A stretch of DNA of 14,568 nucleotides from Rhodospirillales bacterium (GTDB lineage Bacteria; Pseudomonadota; Alphaproteobacteria; Acetobacterales; Acetobacteraceae), in contig JAATGE010000664.1 of the NCBI GenBank assembly GCA_015654825.1, forward strand, positions 1-14,568, given 5' to 3'. Positions 13,918 to 14,568 of this stretch are shown here, piece after piece (positions within the stretch are counted from its first letter, which is position 1; each line of letters starts with the position of its first letter). A model generated the notes under the pieces. That model worked only from the letters and a program-made list of their open reading frames with translations, ran no database searches and was not told the DNA's origin. A program made the translations under genes and the position numbers.

Positions 13918-14454
13918 CTACGGGTGCAGCCGGAAGTCTCGGATCAGGGTGGCCTGGCAGTTCTGGTACCAGCCGGAGGTCGCATAGCCCTTCTGCCAGG
14001 TCTTCGCCCGCCACTGCCGGGCTGAAGTCTCATGCGGCAGGGTCCACAGGAAGGGTGTTGCCGCGTGCGCAGCCAGGAAGGCCGTGATCGTGTTCCAATC
14101 CGTGATTCTGACCTGGGGCCATTGCAGCTGGATCTGTTCCTGGATGCAGTTGAGGCCGTGGAGCATGCGCTGGACGTAGTTGTCGCCGAACTTGTTGCGG
14201 ATGAACTGGGGCGACGTGTCGAGCGTGGACCCCGGCGTCGGCATGACGGGCGGCGACCAAGTATCCCAAATCGGTTTGCCGAGAAACGCTGCTCCAGCGC
14301 TGGGGGCCAGAATGCCGCCGCCAGTGCCGCTGTCCGAGACGGTGAAGGAGCCGCCACCGCCGCAGGGCGCCAGGGTTCCGGCATAGGGGTCGAGGAACGC
14401 GCCGCCGCCGGCAATGCCGCCAAGCGTGCCGCCGCCGGTGACCGTGTCGCTCAT
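13918..14454 (-). CDS. phage minor tail protein, lambda M-like, 178 aa
   Basis: From about residue 78 the sequence follows the minor tail protein pattern: SPQFIRNKFGDNYVQRMLHG, then a helical IQEQIQLQWPQ, FLAAHAATPFLWTLP, W at RQWRAKTW, and a closing SGWYQNCQATLIRDF. In lambda-like phages this protein (gpM family) caps the tail tip. The first 55 residues are Gly-rich (GGGTLGGIAGGGAF, GTGGGILAPSAG), an unusual addition to the core domain. The ATG at 14454 lies 12 bases after the previous stop with no clear Shine-Dalgarno. The downstream tail genes here differ from the lambda order (no L, K, I homologues are visible before the spike). Confidence 0.88.
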   Translation of the reverse strand: MSDTVTGGGTLGGIAGGGAFLDPYAGTLAPCGGGGSFTVSDSGTGGGILAPSAGAAFLGKPIWDTWSPPVMPTPGSTLDTSPQFIRNKFGDNYVQRMLHGLNCIQEQIQLQWPQVRITDWNTITAFLAAHAATPFLWTLPHETSARQWRAKTWQKGYATSGWYQNCQATLIRDFRLHP

Positions 14455-14466
14455 CGGCGGCGCGCG

Positions 14467-14568
14467 CTATGCGTTCGGGACGATATGATGGAACGCGGTC
14501 AGGGTGATTGTCTGGCCGTTCGAAACAACCGTGTTCTGGAAATTGAACACACCACCGCTCGTCTGCGC
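14467..14568 (-). CDS. 3' end of an unidentified phage gene (partial)
   Basis: An open frame enters from the right edge and ends at a TAG at 14469-14467, giving the last 33 residues (QTSGGVFNFQNTVVSNGQTI, then TLTAFHHIVPNA). The alternating hydrophobic and polar residues (NTVVSNGQTITLTAF) suggest a beta-strand-rich structural protein. It lies 12 bases before the minor tail gene in the same direction, so it is probably another tail gene. The start is outside the window. Confidence 0.75.
   Translation of the reverse strand, partial: AQTSGGVFNFQNTVVSNGQTITLTAFHHIVPNA

Noticed and set aside
1..14568. CRISPR array, insertion sequence or integrase
   Set aside because: No regularly spaced repeats, transposase motifs or tyrosine/serine recombinase signatures were seen.

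Overview
The window looks like one end of a prophage in a GC-rich alphaproteobacterium, probably of the Rhizobiales. This placement rests on protein families I recognise by eye (a lambda M-like minor tail protein, a BppU-like fibre adaptor, tail-spike and fibre proteins, and small accessory families common in rhizobial phages). No database search was possible. No integrase, repressor, terminase, capsid or lysis gene is visible, so this is only part of the element.

Layout: (1) 1-168: a tRNA-Ser(TGA) on the minus strand with its own Rho-independent terminator, possibly at or near the host/phage junction. (2) 144-865: two small divergent genes around a short promoter region. (3) 783-5148: a tightly packed minus-strand operon of eight accessory genes. 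In transcription order these are a coiled-coil protein, an ASCH-domain protein, a J-domain protein with an altered HPD motif, a DnaJ-like zinc-knuckle protein, a HerA-like ATPase with a duplicated C-terminal winged-helix-like domain, a cysteine-rich protein and a HicA-like protein; the eighth slot is only the overlap region at its end, so seven distinct proteins are called. (4) 5149-5389: a divergent control region. (5) 5389-5766: a lone plus-strand Ig-like protein gene ending in a strong terminator. (6) 5885-14568: a minus-strand late operon, read from the right edge: the end of an unidentified gene, an M-like minor tail protein, a BppU-like adaptor, a 1186-residue tail spike, then three fibre-like proteins that each begin with a Sec-type signal peptide.

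Most neighbouring genes overlap by 4 or 8 bases or are separated by 2 bases, so both operons are probably translationally coupled. Three copies of a palindrome related to TCACAGTAGACTGTGA sit in the control regions at about 400, 5179 and 5246 and nowhere else that I could find. They overlap plausible promoters for the gene at 443, the accessory operon and the Ig-like gene, which suggests that one regulator encoded outside the window controls all three units.

Most unusual points: the shared operator; the run of three exported, even-cysteine fibre-like proteins inside a tail module; the J-domain and zinc-knuckle functions encoded as separate adjacent genes next to a HerA-like ATPase; and a tRNA-Ser with an A-A mismatch in its acceptor stem, overlapped by the end of a phage-like gene.
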